Of a DNA stretch of 64,000 bases, positions 24,896 to 33,247 are shown piece after piece (within the stretch, counting starts at the first letter, position 1; every line of letters starts with the position of its first letter). Position numbers and translations under genes: made by a program. The notes below the pieces were generated by a model. The model searched no databases. It was not told the DNA's origin and saw only the letters and a list, made by a program, of their open reading frames with translations. Source of the DNA: Chlamydiales bacterium (lineage in GTDB: Bacteria > Chlamydiota > Chlamydiia > Chlamydiales > JACKPQ01); assembly GCA_024233435.1 (NCBI GenBank), contig JACKPQ010000002.1:558001-622000 (forward strand), written 5' to 3'.

Positions 24896-26824
24896 TTAGC
24901 CAACTTTGCGGAAGGGGACGACTTTCATAAGCTCTTTAGGGATTTCGAAAAGGAAGCGAGAAGGGATCGATGGCGTGTCTTTGCCGTAGCGCTTGCGGTT
25001 GCGTGACATTGAAAGGGTAAGATGCTCTTTAGCACGTGTAATGGCTACGTAGAATAAACGGCGCTCTTCTTCAATTTCATTGAGTCCTTCACGTTTGTCA
25101 TGGGGTAGAATGTGATCTTCCAGCCCAACGAGAAAGCATACGGGGAATTCTAGCCCTTTGGCACTGTGAAAGGTGAGCATATTGACGCGGTCTTCGGTTT
25201 GTTTGTGATGGCGATCCTTGACAGGATTTCGATTGAGCATGCTCGTAGAGAGGAAATCTCGCAGAGAGGTTTGGTCCTTGAGAGTTTGGACAACTTCGGT
25301 AACGTTTTGCATCTTGAAGGCGCGCATCTTTTCTGATTTGACTTCTTCTTCAATGGCGCGTTTATAATCAGTAGACAGAATGAGGTCGCGTAGGGCGGTA
25401 TCAAGGGGTTTAGACTTAAAATCTTCTTGAGCTTGCTTAATCGTATGGACAAAAGAGGAAATGGCTGATTTTGCTCGGGGAGCAATGTCGGAGGGAGGAT
25501 TTTGAAGTGCGTGCCATAAAGGGATGTTTTCAGAGCGGTTATAACTTGTGATCTTATCTAAGGTAGAAGCTGCAATGCCTCGGCGAGGTGTGTTGATGAT
25601 GCGCAAAATTGCTTCAGCATCTTGTGGGTTAGAAATGACGCGCAAGTAGGCCATGAGATCTTTTACTTCAGAGCGTTCGTAAAGCTCGGTGCCTCCAAAA
25701 ATCTGGTAGGGGATGCCGCGCACCCAGCTGTCTTCTCTTTTCCAAGAGGCTTCCATTAAGGCGATTTCAAAATTACGCGCCAAGATATTGGTGCGATACA
25801 AGATGGCCATATCACTCCAAGCGTAGCCTTGATTTTTGAAGTGGAGGAGACGCTCAATAATAGATCGGGCTTCGTCGAGTTCGGTAGGTGTATGGAAAAC
25901 TTCAATGGGAGTGCCTATGGAGCCGGCGCTAAAAATCGTCTTATCGTGGCGATGCTCATTGTTTGCAATGACACTTGCTGCGGCATTGAGAATTGTTTTT
26001 GTTGACCTGTAATTTTCTTCAAGCTTGACGATATGATCGGCTTTAAAATTTAAGATGTGCTTAACTTCGGCACCGCGCCAAGAATAGATCGACTGATCGT
26101 CATCGCCAACTACACATAAATTGCCATTGGGACCAGTTAAAAGCTCTGCAAGCTCAAATTGAATATCATTGGTGTCTTGGTACTCATCAATCATGATGTA
26201 GCGGAACTGGTCTTGATACTTTTTTAAGACATCAGGGCAAGCATTGAAGAGCTCGACAGTTAAAATGATCAAACTGTCAAAGTCAACAGCGTTATAGGCA
26301 CGCATGCATTGCGCAAGATCGGTATAAACGTTAAGAGTGAGAGCGTCTTGCAAAGGGAGCTCTGCAGCGGTCAGGCCGCGAGATCTAACGTAGCGGATTG
26401 CCTCGATTGTTGGTTCAAGAGAAGGCATTTCATCACCATCAAAGTGGAGGCGAGCGAGCTGCTGGATGAGTCGGCGTACATCCCGCTCATCATAGAGGCT
26501 GAAATGATTTGTATAGCCAAGCTTTTCGATATCAGAGCGCAGCACCTGCATACAAAAAGAGTGAAAAGTGCAAAGCGTGACATCTTTAACAGCATCTTTG
26601 CCAATAAGCTTTGCGGCTCGATGCTTCATCTCTTGGGCGGCTTTGTTTGTGAAGGTCAGCCCAAGGATCGAGGAGGCGGGCACTTTTTTATCTTTGATTA
26701 GGTGGGCGATGCGGTAGGTGATCACGCGCGTTTTACCAGATCCGGCACCAGCGAGCACCAACACGCGGCCCTCTGTAGTAGTAACCCCTTTTTTTTGAGG
26801 CTGATTCAGCTGGTCAAAGGTCAT
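24896..26824 (-). CDS. uvrD: UvrD/PcrA/Rep-family DNA helicase
   Basis: A 642-residue superfamily 1 3'-to-5' helicase. Walker A GAGSGKTRVITYR at about residues 26-38, DEYQDTNDIQFEL (motif II), VVGDDDQSIYSWRGAE (motif III), LEENYRSTKTILNAA (motif IV) and VAITRAKEHLTLS (motif VI) are in order. It unwinds DNA in excision and mismatch repair and clears replication blocks. The C-terminal tail is shorter than in E. coli UvrD. It overlaps rnpA by 11 bases, so it is cotranscribed with rpmH-rnpA. Confidence 0.93.
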   Translation of the reverse strand: MTFDQLNQPQKKGVTTTEGRVLVLAGAGSGKTRVITYRIAHLIKDKKVPASSILGLTFTNKAAQEMKHRAAKLIGKDAVKDVTLCTFHSFCMQVLRSDIEKLGYTNHFSLYDERDVRRLIQQLARLHFDGDEMPSLEPTIEAIRYVRSRGLTAAELPLQDALTLNVYTDLAQCMRAYNAVDFDSLIILTVELFNACPDVLKKYQDQFRYIMIDEYQDTNDIQFELAELLTGPNGNLCVVGDDDQSIYSWRGAEVKHILNFKADHIVKLEENYRSTKTILNAAASVIANNEHRHDKTIFSAGSIGTPIEVFHTPTELDEARSIIERLLHFKNQGYAWSDMAILYRTNILARNFEIALMEASWKREDSWVRGIPYQIFGGTELYERSEVKDLMAYLRVISNPQDAEAILRIINTPRRGIAASTLDKITSYNRSENIPLWHALQNPPSDIAPRAKSAISSFVHTIKQAQEDFKSKPLDTALRDLILSTDYKRAIEEEVKSEKMRAFKMQNVTEVVQTLKDQTSLRDFLSTSMLNRNPVKDRHHKQTEDRVNMLTFHSAKGLEFPVCFLVGLEDHILPHDKREGLNEIEEERRLFYVAITRAKEHLTLSMSRNRKRYGKDTPSIPSRFLFEIPKELMKVVPFRKVG

Positions 26825-27119
26825 CGGCGAGTCGGCTTAGGTCAGAAATGATATCCTGGCATTTTAAAGGTCTGTAGGGGCCTCGCGGCGAGATATTATA
26901 ATCTAGAGGTGGCATAGATGTTAGGCGAAAAGCTTCTTTGGCAAGGCGTCTGAAACGGTTGCGCTTGACCGCATTGCCATATTTTTTGGTCACAGTCAAG
27001 CCTAAACGGGACTGGCTATCTTCCGTTTTTAGATAAGTAATCAGGGAAGATTTACCGACAAAGCGCACTCCTTGTCGATAAATTTTTTGAAAATCCGCCC
27101 TCCGTTTTAAGGTAAGCAT
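26814..27119 (-). CDS. rnpA: ribonuclease P protein component
   Basis: A 101-residue RNase P protein that helps the RNA subunit mature tRNA 5' ends. The start LTLKRRADFQKIYRQG and the RNR motif in NAVKRNRFRRLAKEAFR are diagnostic. Its ATG overlaps the rpmH stop by one base (TAATG), the conserved bacterial rpmH-rnpA arrangement, and its 3' end overlaps uvrD. Confidence 0.94.
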   Translation of the reverse strand: MLTLKRRADFQKIYRQGVRFVGKSSLITYLKTEDSQSRLGLTVTKKYGNAVKRNRFRRLAKEAFRLTSMPPLDYNISPRGPYRPLKCQDIISDLSRLADDL

Positions 27120-27253
27120 TATAGCGCTAAGGTTTTGCGTCCTTTTTGACGGCGGCGTGCAAGAACTCTGCGACCATTAGCCGTTTTCATGCGGGTTCTA
27201 AATCCGTGGACTGTCTTGCGCTTGCGCTTGCTTGGCTGGTAGGTGCGTTTCAT
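27119..27253 (-). CDS. rpmH: 50S ribosomal protein L34
   Basis: A 44-residue, very basic protein starting [13 protein letters not shown] and containing [20 protein letters not shown], the classic L34 sequence. It is below the usual ORF length limit but unmistakable. It is transcribed with rnpA and uvrD from the promoter at 27291-27319. Confidence 0.97.
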   Translation of the reverse strand: MKRTYQPSKRKRKTVHGFRTRMKTANGRRVLARRRQKGRKTLAL

Positions 27254-27290
27254 ATCAATTTTCCTTAGTAAAACTTAATTCTAAAAGCCT

Positions 27291-27319
27291 ATCATACAGG
27301 ATTTCGAAGATTTGATCAA
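27291..27319 (-). promoter_or_regulatory. sigma-70-like promoter for rpmH-rnpA-uvrD
   Basis: On the minus strand TTGATC (27314-27319) is 17 bases from TATGAT (27291-27296), about 40 bases before the rpmH start. It is back to back with a promoter for rpmJ. Confidence 0.65.
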
Positions 27320-27324
27320 GGGGA

Positions 27325-27353
27325 TTGCGTCAAAATACGGCGTTGTGTATGAT
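27325..27353 (+). promoter_or_regulatory. sigma-70-like promoter for rpmJ-rpsN
   Basis: TTGCGT (27325-27330) and TATGAT (27348-27353) have an ideal 17-base spacer and precede the rpmJ GTG by about 33 bases. Confidence 0.65.
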
Positions 27354-27386
27354 GGGTTCATTAGAAATTAAAAGAAGGAATGAGTT

Positions 27387-27524
27387 GTGAAAACTAAAGC
27401 TTCCATTAAAGCTGATCCGTCTAAAGGCGATAAAGTTGTTCGCCGTCGCGGACGCCTTTATATCATCAATAAAAAAGATCCAAACCGCAAGCAGCGCCAA
27501 AAAGGGCCTGCTCTCAAAAAATAG
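27387..27524 (+). CDS. rpmJ: 50S ribosomal protein L36
   Basis: A 45-residue protein, [20 protein letters not shown] then [18 protein letters not shown]. The C-terminal [13 protein letters not shown] is the L36 signature. The zinc-binding cysteines of common L36 are missing, so it is the cysteine-free type, which has a longer N-terminal region. GTG 27387 follows AAGGA. rpsN begins seven bases downstream, a pairing also found in Chlamydia. Confidence 0.92.
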   Translation: MKTKASIKADPSKGDKVVRRRGRLYIINKKDPNRKQRQKGPALKK

Positions 27525-27531
27525 GTAGAAC

Positions 27532-27837
27532 ATGGCAAGACTCAGTGCATTTGCAAAAGAAAAAAAGCGACGTCACATGGTGAAAGTCAAGTGGGACAAG
27601 AGACAAGAGCTAAAGAAGATCGTCATGGACCTAGAAGCGACTCCTGAGGAAAAAGAAGTTGCTCGTATGAAGCTTAATAAGCTGCCTCGCAACTCTTCTC
27701 CGGTGCGCTTGCGCAACCGCTGCCGTCTCACAGGCCGCTCAAGAGGTTATTTACGCAAGTTTGATATGTCACGCCTTTGCTTCCGTGAATTAGCAAATAG
27801 TGGCTATCTTCCAGGTGTTTTCAAAGCATCTTGGTAA
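27532..27837 (+). CDS. rpsN: 30S ribosomal protein S14
   Basis: A 101-residue S14 of the long, zinc-free form. The C-terminal half [20 protein letters not shown] then [16 protein letters not shown] is diagnostic. It follows rpmJ on the same transcript and converges on the FMN reductase gene with a 17-base overlap. Confidence 0.97.
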   Translation: MARLSAFAKEKKRRHMVKVKWDKRQELKKIVMDLEATPEEKEVARMKLNKLPRNSSPVRLRNRCRLTGRSRGYLRKFDMSRLCFRELANSGYLPGVFKASW

Positions 27838-28390
27838 TCAAGTTTAAGTATCCCTCGAGCATTGCCTTGAGGGATTCTTCTTTTTTCTGATCTGTTAATT
27901 TTCCATTAGAATCAAATTGTTTGTCCGCTGATCCCAGTGTAAACTGAGTCGGATATACGAGTGTGCCCACATTTTCAAGTAGCAGGCGCAGGGCGGCAAG
28001 CCCACGAAGACCACCGAGAGCTCCGGGAGAAGCGCTAAGCAGTCCTGCAAATTTATTTTTAAAGCATATCAGGTATTCAGATTCAGATGGGTCTGGACGG
28101 GAGACCCAGTCGATAGCATTTTTTAACACTGCAGAGTAAGAGGAATTATTTTCAGGTGAGGCAATGAGCAGCCCTTGATGCTCGAGAAATAGTTTTTTTA
28201 ACTTTTTGGCATTCTCGGGCAAGCCTTCATTGGCTTCTAAGTCGCCATCATAAATTGGCAGGGGAAAATCGCGCAAGTCGATGAGGGAGATACTATCTCC
28301 ATCAATGAGCCTGGAAGCGCATCGAATTAATTTTTTATTTAACGATTCAGTGCGCGTGCTGCCTGCAAAAGCTAAAATTTTTGGTGTCAT
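27821..28390 (-). CDS. NADPH-dependent FMN reductase family protein
   Basis: A 189-residue flavodoxin-fold protein. The FMN phosphate loop is [16 protein letters not shown] near the N-terminus, and the second FMN-contact region is [20 protein letters not shown] with SPGALGG. Family members reduce quinones, azo dyes or chromate with NAD(P)H. ATG 28390 is preferred since the family begins [11 protein letters not shown]; it overlaps the GYF gene stop by four bases. Confidence 0.87.
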   Translation of the reverse strand: MTPKILAFAGSTRTESLNKKLIRCASRLIDGDSISLIDLRDFPLPIYDGDLEANEGLPENAKKLKKLFLEHQGLLIASPENNSSYSAVLKNAIDWVSRPDPSESEYLICFKNKFAGLLSASPGALGGLRGLAALRLLLENVGTLVYPTQFTLGSADKQFDSNGKLTDQKKEESLKAMLEGYLNLITKML

Positions 28391-28794
28391 ATTTGTGTCA
28401 TTAGTTTGTAGATATTTAACTGATCTAATGGCTGCCAATCAGGCAACTCCTCACTCCACACGTAGGTAGAATCCTGGACTTTGTCTTCGATAAAAGCTTT
28501 TTTTAGAGCCTCTAAGCTCATAGGGCCCACTTGGTTATCTCCATCGAGATAATACCAATAAGACAGGGCCGGTTTAGCTTCTAAGCTAGGTGGGCTAGGT
28601 GGCTGAGGTGCGCTTTTTTGCCTTTTCTTTGGTTTAAGAAGCATCAGGATAGAAAAGCTAATTAGGCCAAAGAAAAAGCCTAGGGTGAACCAGCGTAAGG
28701 GGTTACGCCCGCGCTTTTTTGCAAAATTAAAACTTAACGGCCCCCAGACAAAAAGTCCGCACAAAAAGCTGATTAAAAAGGTTGATGAATCCAT
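28387..28794 (-). CDS. membrane protein with GYF_2 domain
   Basis: A 135-residue protein: two hydrophobic segments (FLISFLCGLFVWGPLSF; FTLGFFFGLISFSILML), a Pro/Ser linker and a C-terminal GYF_2 domain (YWYYLDGDNQVGPMSLEALK and WSEELPDWQPL). GYF_2 domains bind proline-rich peptides and often tether membrane proteins. ATG 28794 is the natural start because the first hydrophobic segment follows at once. It shares an upstream region containing a palindrome with the divergent Asp23 gene and is coupled to the FMN reductase by ATGA. Confidence 0.72.
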   Translation of the reverse strand: MDSSTFLISFLCGLFVWGPLSFNFAKKRGRNPLRWFTLGFFFGLISFSILMLLKPKKRQKSAPQPPSPPSLEAKPALSYWYYLDGDNQVGPMSLEALKKAFIEDKVQDSTYVWSEELPDWQPLDQLNIYKLMTQI

Positions 28795-28797
28795 ATG

Positions 28798-28827
28798 CTT
28801 GAGATTATCATGAATCTCAAGTATAAT
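28798..28827 (+). promoter_or_regulatory. promoter with palindromic operator-like element
   Basis: TTGAGA (28799-28804) and TATAAT (28822-28827) are separated by exactly 17 bases, a strong sigma-70-type promoter for the Asp23 gene. CTTGAGATT at 28798-28806 and AATCTCAAG at 28813-28821 form a 9-bp inverted repeat over the -35 and spacer, so a dimeric regulator could block the promoter. It lies between divergent genes. Confidence 0.6.
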
Positions 28828-28850
28828 GCAAGTAACCGTTGGGGGATAAT

Positions 28851-29285
28851 ATGCACGACCAATTCGAGAAAATGGATTCCAAAGAACTTGTTTTTCCAGA
28901 CACCGTGTTTGTGCACGATGTCGATAGCAGGGTGTTTCAGGCAATAGCTGTGCGAGCACTATCTGAAGTCGAAGGCATTGGGCTGATTGAAGGGAGCTTA
29001 TTTGATAGCCTGCTTGGACGTGAAGGGCATGAGAGAATCAAGGGGATTCATGTTGAGCAAGATCAAAAAAACCACTCTTTAAGTGTCCGCTTGGAAATTA
29101 ACGTGGATTATGGTGTCTGTCTTCCTGAAAAGGCCCAAGAAATTCAGGGGATTGTTGCAAGGCGTATTACTGAGTTCACAGGACTACATGTGGCTGCTGT
29201 GCATGTGGTTTATAAAGACCTAATTCGCGAGCTACCTGCTGAAGAAGAAGGAGCCGTTGCAGAAGAACTTGCAGAAACTGATTAA
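28851..29285 (+). CDS. Asp23/Gls24 family protein
   Basis: A 144-residue protein of the alkaline-shock Asp23 (DUF322) family: VFQAIAVRALSEVEGI at about residues 29-44 and VRLEINVDYGVCLPEKAQEI and ITEFTGLHVAAVHVVYKDL later. Members sit near the cell envelope and are linked to stress and membrane homeostasis. ATG 28851 is chosen for the GGGGGA site five bases ahead; TTG 28839 is less likely. The acidic tail (EEEGAVAEELAETD) is unusual in its length. Confidence 0.85.
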   Translation: MHDQFEKMDSKELVFPDTVFVHDVDSRVFQAIAVRALSEVEGIGLIEGSLFDSLLGREGHERIKGIHVEQDQKNHSLSVRLEINVDYGVCLPEKAQEIQGIVARRITEFTGLHVAAVHVVYKDLIRELPAEEEGAVAEELAETD

Positions 29286-29331
29286 AATTTCATTGCATTC
29301 ACTTGCTTAAGCGCGGTACTATGCCCACTTT

Positions 29332-32028
29332 ATGGGCAAAACGATAAAGGTAGCGCTAGCGCTGATTTTTCTTTCTACGCTCTGCATGGCATCGAATGTT
29401 GCGATTCCAGGGCGCTTAATCATTAAGCACTTTGAGGCTGATGGCGTCGGTTTCAATGGAGGCTATTCCACCGTCGAAGCGATGATGGCTGCGCCGACGT
29501 CTAATCGCCATATTCCCTTTGCTGATTTGCGCTATCATGTTTTCAATCGCGGACGTTCTGCTCTCAACGGAGGCATCGGGTACCGTTATAATATTGCAGG
29601 ATCAGGCGTTTTATTTGGGATGAATGCTTATTACGATGCAAGGTGGACAACGGGTCAAACATTTAGCCAATTTGGCGGTGGACTCGAGCTGCTCTCAAGA
29701 TTCATGGACTTTCGCTTCAATGGATACTTCCCAGTTAAGCGCTCTTATGAAATACGTAGCGATAAGTTTTTGGGATTTGTTGGGCATAACATTTTAGTTG
29801 ATGAGAAGAAACGCTTGGCATTAACAGGTGGCAATGGGGAAGCAGGGTTTTACTTTGCACGCTTAGGCGATCTTAAAATGTATTTAGCTGGTGGCACGTA
29901 CTATTTCAAACGGCAACAATGCGTGACTAACTGGGGGAAACGTGGGCGATTGCGCTTTAGTTGGCGCGATAACATCTGGGCAGAATTTGCTGTGCAGCGC
30001 GATGATCTTTATAAAACCAACTATCAAGGTCAAGTTGCTTTTCAGCTTCCTTTTTGGAAAAAGTCACGCAGCCGCACATGGAGCTATTTTCCAAACTTTG
30101 AAGCGATGATGATTCAACCGCCAGTGCGCGATGAAATTATCGTGCTTTGCGACGTCAATATCTACAAGCCAGCACGTGGACCGAACGGAGAAGTCATTCA
30201 GGTCTTTTTTGTCGATAATACCTCTAGCAGTGATGGGACATTTGAAAGCCCTTATCCTACATTAGTGCAAGCGCAGAACGCTTCAAGCCCAGGTAACATT
30301 ATTTATGTTTATCCTGGAGATGGGACGACCACGGGAATGGATGCGGGTATTACCCTGCAGGCAAATCAGCCATTCTACGGGACAGGCGTTGAACAAATCG
30401 TGCGCTTGAGCGGGGGCCGCGTTCTGCCCATCCCACCGCTGTCGAGTGGCACTCCGACAATCACAAACTTAGCAGGTTCAGCAATCACCCTTTCTACAAA
30501 TAACGTTGTAAGAGGCTTTAATATTTCATCGCCAACAATGCGCGGAATAGTCGGTTCAAATCCTGGCACCATTATCGTCGACCACGTTAACTGCAGTGGC
30601 GCTATGACAAACGGGTTAGAGCTCACAACTACAGGGGGGAGTGTTTCTCAGCTCTTTTTAACGAACTCAAGCTTTTCGACAAGTGGGATGAGCGGTGCTT
30701 TATTGTCAGCAGGTTCCAGCTCTACACTTAACACAACTGTAGAAAATAATACCTTCAATAACAACGTTAGCAACGGCTTTGCCTATTCCAATGCAAGCAC
30801 AGCCAAAGGCACTGTGACCTTTACGAATAATACATTATCGGGAAATGGCACCGATGGTGTTGATTTTGTTGGTGGAGGGGAAAATCTCACAGCGACCATC
30901 AGCAATAACACTATTAACAATAGCGCAATGAGCGCTATTAACGTCACAAGCTCTGGGACGGCCATTGTCAACGCTACCATCAACAATAACACCATTACTA
31001 CGGCAGCTTCAGGCATCGATATTGTTTCCAACACATCAAGCACAATAACAGCGTCTCTAAATATGAACACGGTGTCAATGACCTCATCAAACGCAATTAT
31101 ATTTGATAATTCATTAGGCGGCACTGCAAACGCAACAGCGACTAATAACACAATTAGCAGCAATGCTGGAAGAGGGTTTTATCTGCTTAGCGGCAATAGT
31201 GGTGTTCTAACGCTCACTATTAACGACAACACAGTGAACAGAACGAACACATTTTCTCCAGCTGCCAACAGTACAATCAATGTAAGTAGCTTTGCTAATA
31301 ATGTTATCAACGCCACTGGCGGAAGTGGCATTTTTATTGATGGATCTGGGAGTGGGGCTAATCTCACCGGGACTTTTTCTGGAAACACCATCACTGCAAC
31401 AAATTATGCAGTGAATATAACCGGTTCAGACTCGAGGAATTACACACTGACATTTTCAAACAATACCCTTCAAGCAACAGGTAGTTATAATTTTAGTGCA
31501 GCCGCTTCTGACACGGCTGTTTATAGTTTTACTTTGACCGGAAATACAATTGCAAATAGTGCATCTGATGGTTTTTATATTACTGCTACTGATACTTCTG
31601 CTGTAACGCTGAGCGCATCTGGCAATACTGTAAGTGGTGGAGACAGTGCCATCTCTTTTCTAGGTCTCCAAACGGGTGGAACAGGTAACACGATCACCAT
31701 TACAAACAACACGCTTGCTAATAACACTAGCCATGGAATCAATATCTTAGTTGAGAATGCATCAACCAATACCCTTACGGTGACAAGCAATACCCTGACA
31801 AACAATGCCACTTCTATTAAAACAGAAGATACATCTTCTGCTTGCTTGACCTTTACAGGAAATACCTCGAACAACAATGACTACTCAATTATCGAAGTAG
31901 CTCCATCAACACTCAATGTTGTAAGCTCAAGTGGGGATGCATCAGCTGTGCAAAGCGCTAATACTGGTTCAGGTGCTAATCCAATTACCTTTACAGGGAC
32001 GGTTGGCTTCCCTACGTCGTGTCCTTAG
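29332..32028 (+). CDS. inverse-autotransporter-like surface protein with beta-helix passenger
   Basis: An 898-residue exported protein. Order: signal peptide (VALALIFLSTLCMAS), then an N-terminal membrane-barrel-like region (about residues 30-265) with GIGYRYNIAGSG, GMNAYYDARWTTGQTFSQFG and DFRFNGYFP, matching the intimin/invasin inverse-autotransporter barrel pattern. A linker holding VDNTSSSDGTFESPYPTLVQ and IIYVYPGDGTTTG follows, then some 500 residues of short N-N-T-I/L/V repeats typical of a right-handed parallel beta-helix. It lacks Ig-like and C-terminal barrel modules. It ends in SCP, as its paralogue at 41572 ends in PCP. A cell-surface adhesin role is inferred. Confidence 0.75.
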   Translation: MGKTIKVALALIFLSTLCMASNVAIPGRLIIKHFEADGVGFNGGYSTVEAMMAAPTSNRHIPFADLRYHVFNRGRSALNGGIGYRYNIAGSGVLFGMNAYYDARWTTGQTFSQFGGGLELLSRFMDFRFNGYFPVKRSYEIRSDKFLGFVGHNILVDEKKRLALTGGNGEAGFYFARLGDLKMYLAGGTYYFKRQQCVTNWGKRGRLRFSWRDNIWAEFAVQRDDLYKTNYQGQVAFQLPFWKKSRSRTWSYFPNFEAMMIQPPVRDEIIVLCDVNIYKPARGPNGEVIQVFFVDNTSSSDGTFESPYPTLVQAQNASSPGNIIYVYPGDGTTTGMDAGITLQANQPFYGTGVEQIVRLSGGRVLPIPPLSSGTPTITNLAGSAITLSTNNVVRGFNISSPTMRGIVGSNPGTIIVDHVNCSGAMTNGLELTTTGGSVSQLFLTNSSFSTSGMSGALLSAGSSSTLNTTVENNTFNNNVSNGFAYSNASTAKGTVTFTNNTLSGNGTDGVDFVGGGENLTATISNNTINNSAMSAINVTSSGTAIVNATINNNTITTAASGIDIVSNTSSTITASLNMNTVSMTSSNAIIFDNSLGGTANATATNNTISSNAGRGFYLLSGNSGVLTLTINDNTVNRTNTFSPAANSTINVSSFANNVINATGGSGIFIDGSGSGANLTGTFSGNTITATNYAVNITGSDSRNYTLTFSNNTLQATGSYNFSAAASDTAVYSFTLTGNTIANSASDGFYITATDTSAVTLSASGNTVSGGDSAISFLGLQTGGTGNTITITNNTLANNTSHGINILVENASTNTLTVTSNTLTNNATSIKTEDTSSACLTFTGNTSNNNDYSIIEVAPSTLNVVSSSGDASAVQSANTGSGANPITFTGTVGFPTSCP

Positions 32029-32590
32029 GAAGAAGATGGGCTTTGATGGCGGTGTTGTTGGTTTCTGTCCCTTTGATGAGAGCGTAATTCCAGAAAGAAT
32101 CTCGATGATTGATTTCAATGACGTAAACTTTATCTCCAAGAGAAAAAGAGCCCTTATTGAAAAGTACTTCAAAACTAAACCCGTCTGAGAGCGTGACTTG
32201 AGTATAGCCATAATGCGGTGAGGGGCTTAGCTGCGCAACAAAGGTAGAAACAGGTCCGTGATCAATTAACATCGTTCGAACTGATTCGTTAATGCCTGGA
32301 TTTTCATTTTGTATTATGAACGAGTGATCCCATTTGCAATAGTAAGTTTTGCGAAGCTTAATAGACAGGGGATCGGTCGACACCCAGTGGTAGCATTTGG
32401 ACTGATCATCAGCGTGCACCTTCCATTGAGAGCCGTTTGTGAAAATTAGAACGCGATCGCCTTGATATTTGCCCGGATTGCAATAGTGGCCTTGGCGTTG
32501 TACAACGTGCTTGATGATTGGAAAAGTTTGTGTGTCGCTTGCAAATAGGCATGAGCAGGCAGTAACGAGAGCAAGAGTAAATTTGTACAT
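32012..32590 (-). CDS. secreted hypothetical protein (paralogue 1)
   Basis: A 192-residue protein with signal peptide (FTLALVTACSCLFAS). It is a paralogue of the next gene upstream: both hold a block of Y-x-G-D-x-V-x-I-x-x-x-G-S-x-W-K-[VI]-H-A-D-D-x-x-K-C followed by a W, then a cysteine-bearing segment and a C-terminal V-T-L-S-D block. Four to six cysteines suggest disulfides in the periplasm or outside. The gene overlaps the end of the convergent autotransporter-like gene by 17 bases. Confidence 0.65.
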   Translation of the reverse strand: MYKFTLALVTACSCLFASDTQTFPIIKHVVQRQGHYCNPGKYQGDRVLIFTNGSQWKVHADDQSKCYHWVSTDPLSIKLRKTYYCKWDHSFIIQNENPGINESVRTMLIDHGPVSTFVAQLSPSPHYGYTQVTLSDGFSFEVLFNKGSFSLGDKVYVIEINHRDSFWNYALIKGTETNNTAIKAHLLPKDTT

Positions 32591-32599
32591 TGATAATCC

Positions 32600-33202
32600 T
32601 TAGTTTTCTTGTATTAGGCTGTAGTCGGCGTTTTTCAATTTAGCAAATGACCACTGAGATTCAGATTCTCGCCCTTTAATCAAAACAAAATCGCGATCTT
32701 TGCCATAAATGCCCTGAGAACCCACGTAAATGCGCTCTCCAGGAATGAATGAGATTTTTCGAGGAACAATCCACTCTTTTGAGTCACTTAAGGTAACGAG
32801 TGCATACAGTGAGCTCAAAACCTCAACCTTCACAATTTTCTTAGGCTGCGCAGCATGTGCAACTAACATGACTTTTGCAGTTTCATTTAAAGCGCGGTTA
32901 TAAATTAGGAATTGGTGTTTAGGTTTACACCAAAGGCACCAATCCATGCGCGCTCGGATGTTGACAGGTTGGCCATTTTGCCACGAGCTGCACTTCCCTA
33001 GATCATCAGCGTGAATTTTCCAATGAGAGCCATCACTAAGTATGTAAACAGTATCTCCCTTAAAATCCCCATTTGTATCCCCTCTATAGATTTGTTTGCT
33101 GACAACTTCTTGCAAAGCATCGGGATAGATCTTTTCAAAATGAGCAAAAGCACTGAGGGTTGCTGTAAAAGCCAATAGCGTAAAAATAGCGATCTTTTTC
33201 AT
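32600..33202 (-). CDS. secreted hypothetical protein (paralogue 2)
   Basis: A 200-residue protein with signal peptide (IAIFTLLAFTATLSAFA). Shared block: GDTVYILSDGSHWKIHADDL with KC-x-x-W, and CLWCKPKHQFLIYNRA. The paralogue follows nine bases downstream, so the two are one operon and a tandem duplication. No known family or function is recognised. Confidence 0.65.
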   Translation of the reverse strand: MKKIAIFTLLAFTATLSAFAHFEKIYPDALQEVVSKQIYRGDTNGDFKGDTVYILSDGSHWKIHADDLGKCSSWQNGQPVNIRARMDWCLWCKPKHQFLIYNRALNETAKVMLVAHAAQPKKIVKVEVLSSLYALVTLSDSKEWIVPRKISFIPGERIYVGSQGIYGKDRDFVLIKGRESESQWSFAKLKNADYSLIQEN

Positions 33203-33247
33203 AAGTGGACTCCTTTTTCAAAGGGAGGATGCACTTTAAGAGGTTTT

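Noticed and set aside
30783..31163. Hydrophobic minus-strand frames (also 31179-31394, 31575-31877) in the surface protein gene
   Set aside because: Repeats of Asn-Asn-Thr codons read backward give Val/Leu-rich text; an artefact of the repeats.
30700..31900. Repetitive passenger sequence considered as a CRISPR array
   Set aside because: Repeats are irregular, coding (N-N-T-I pattern) and without uniform spacers.
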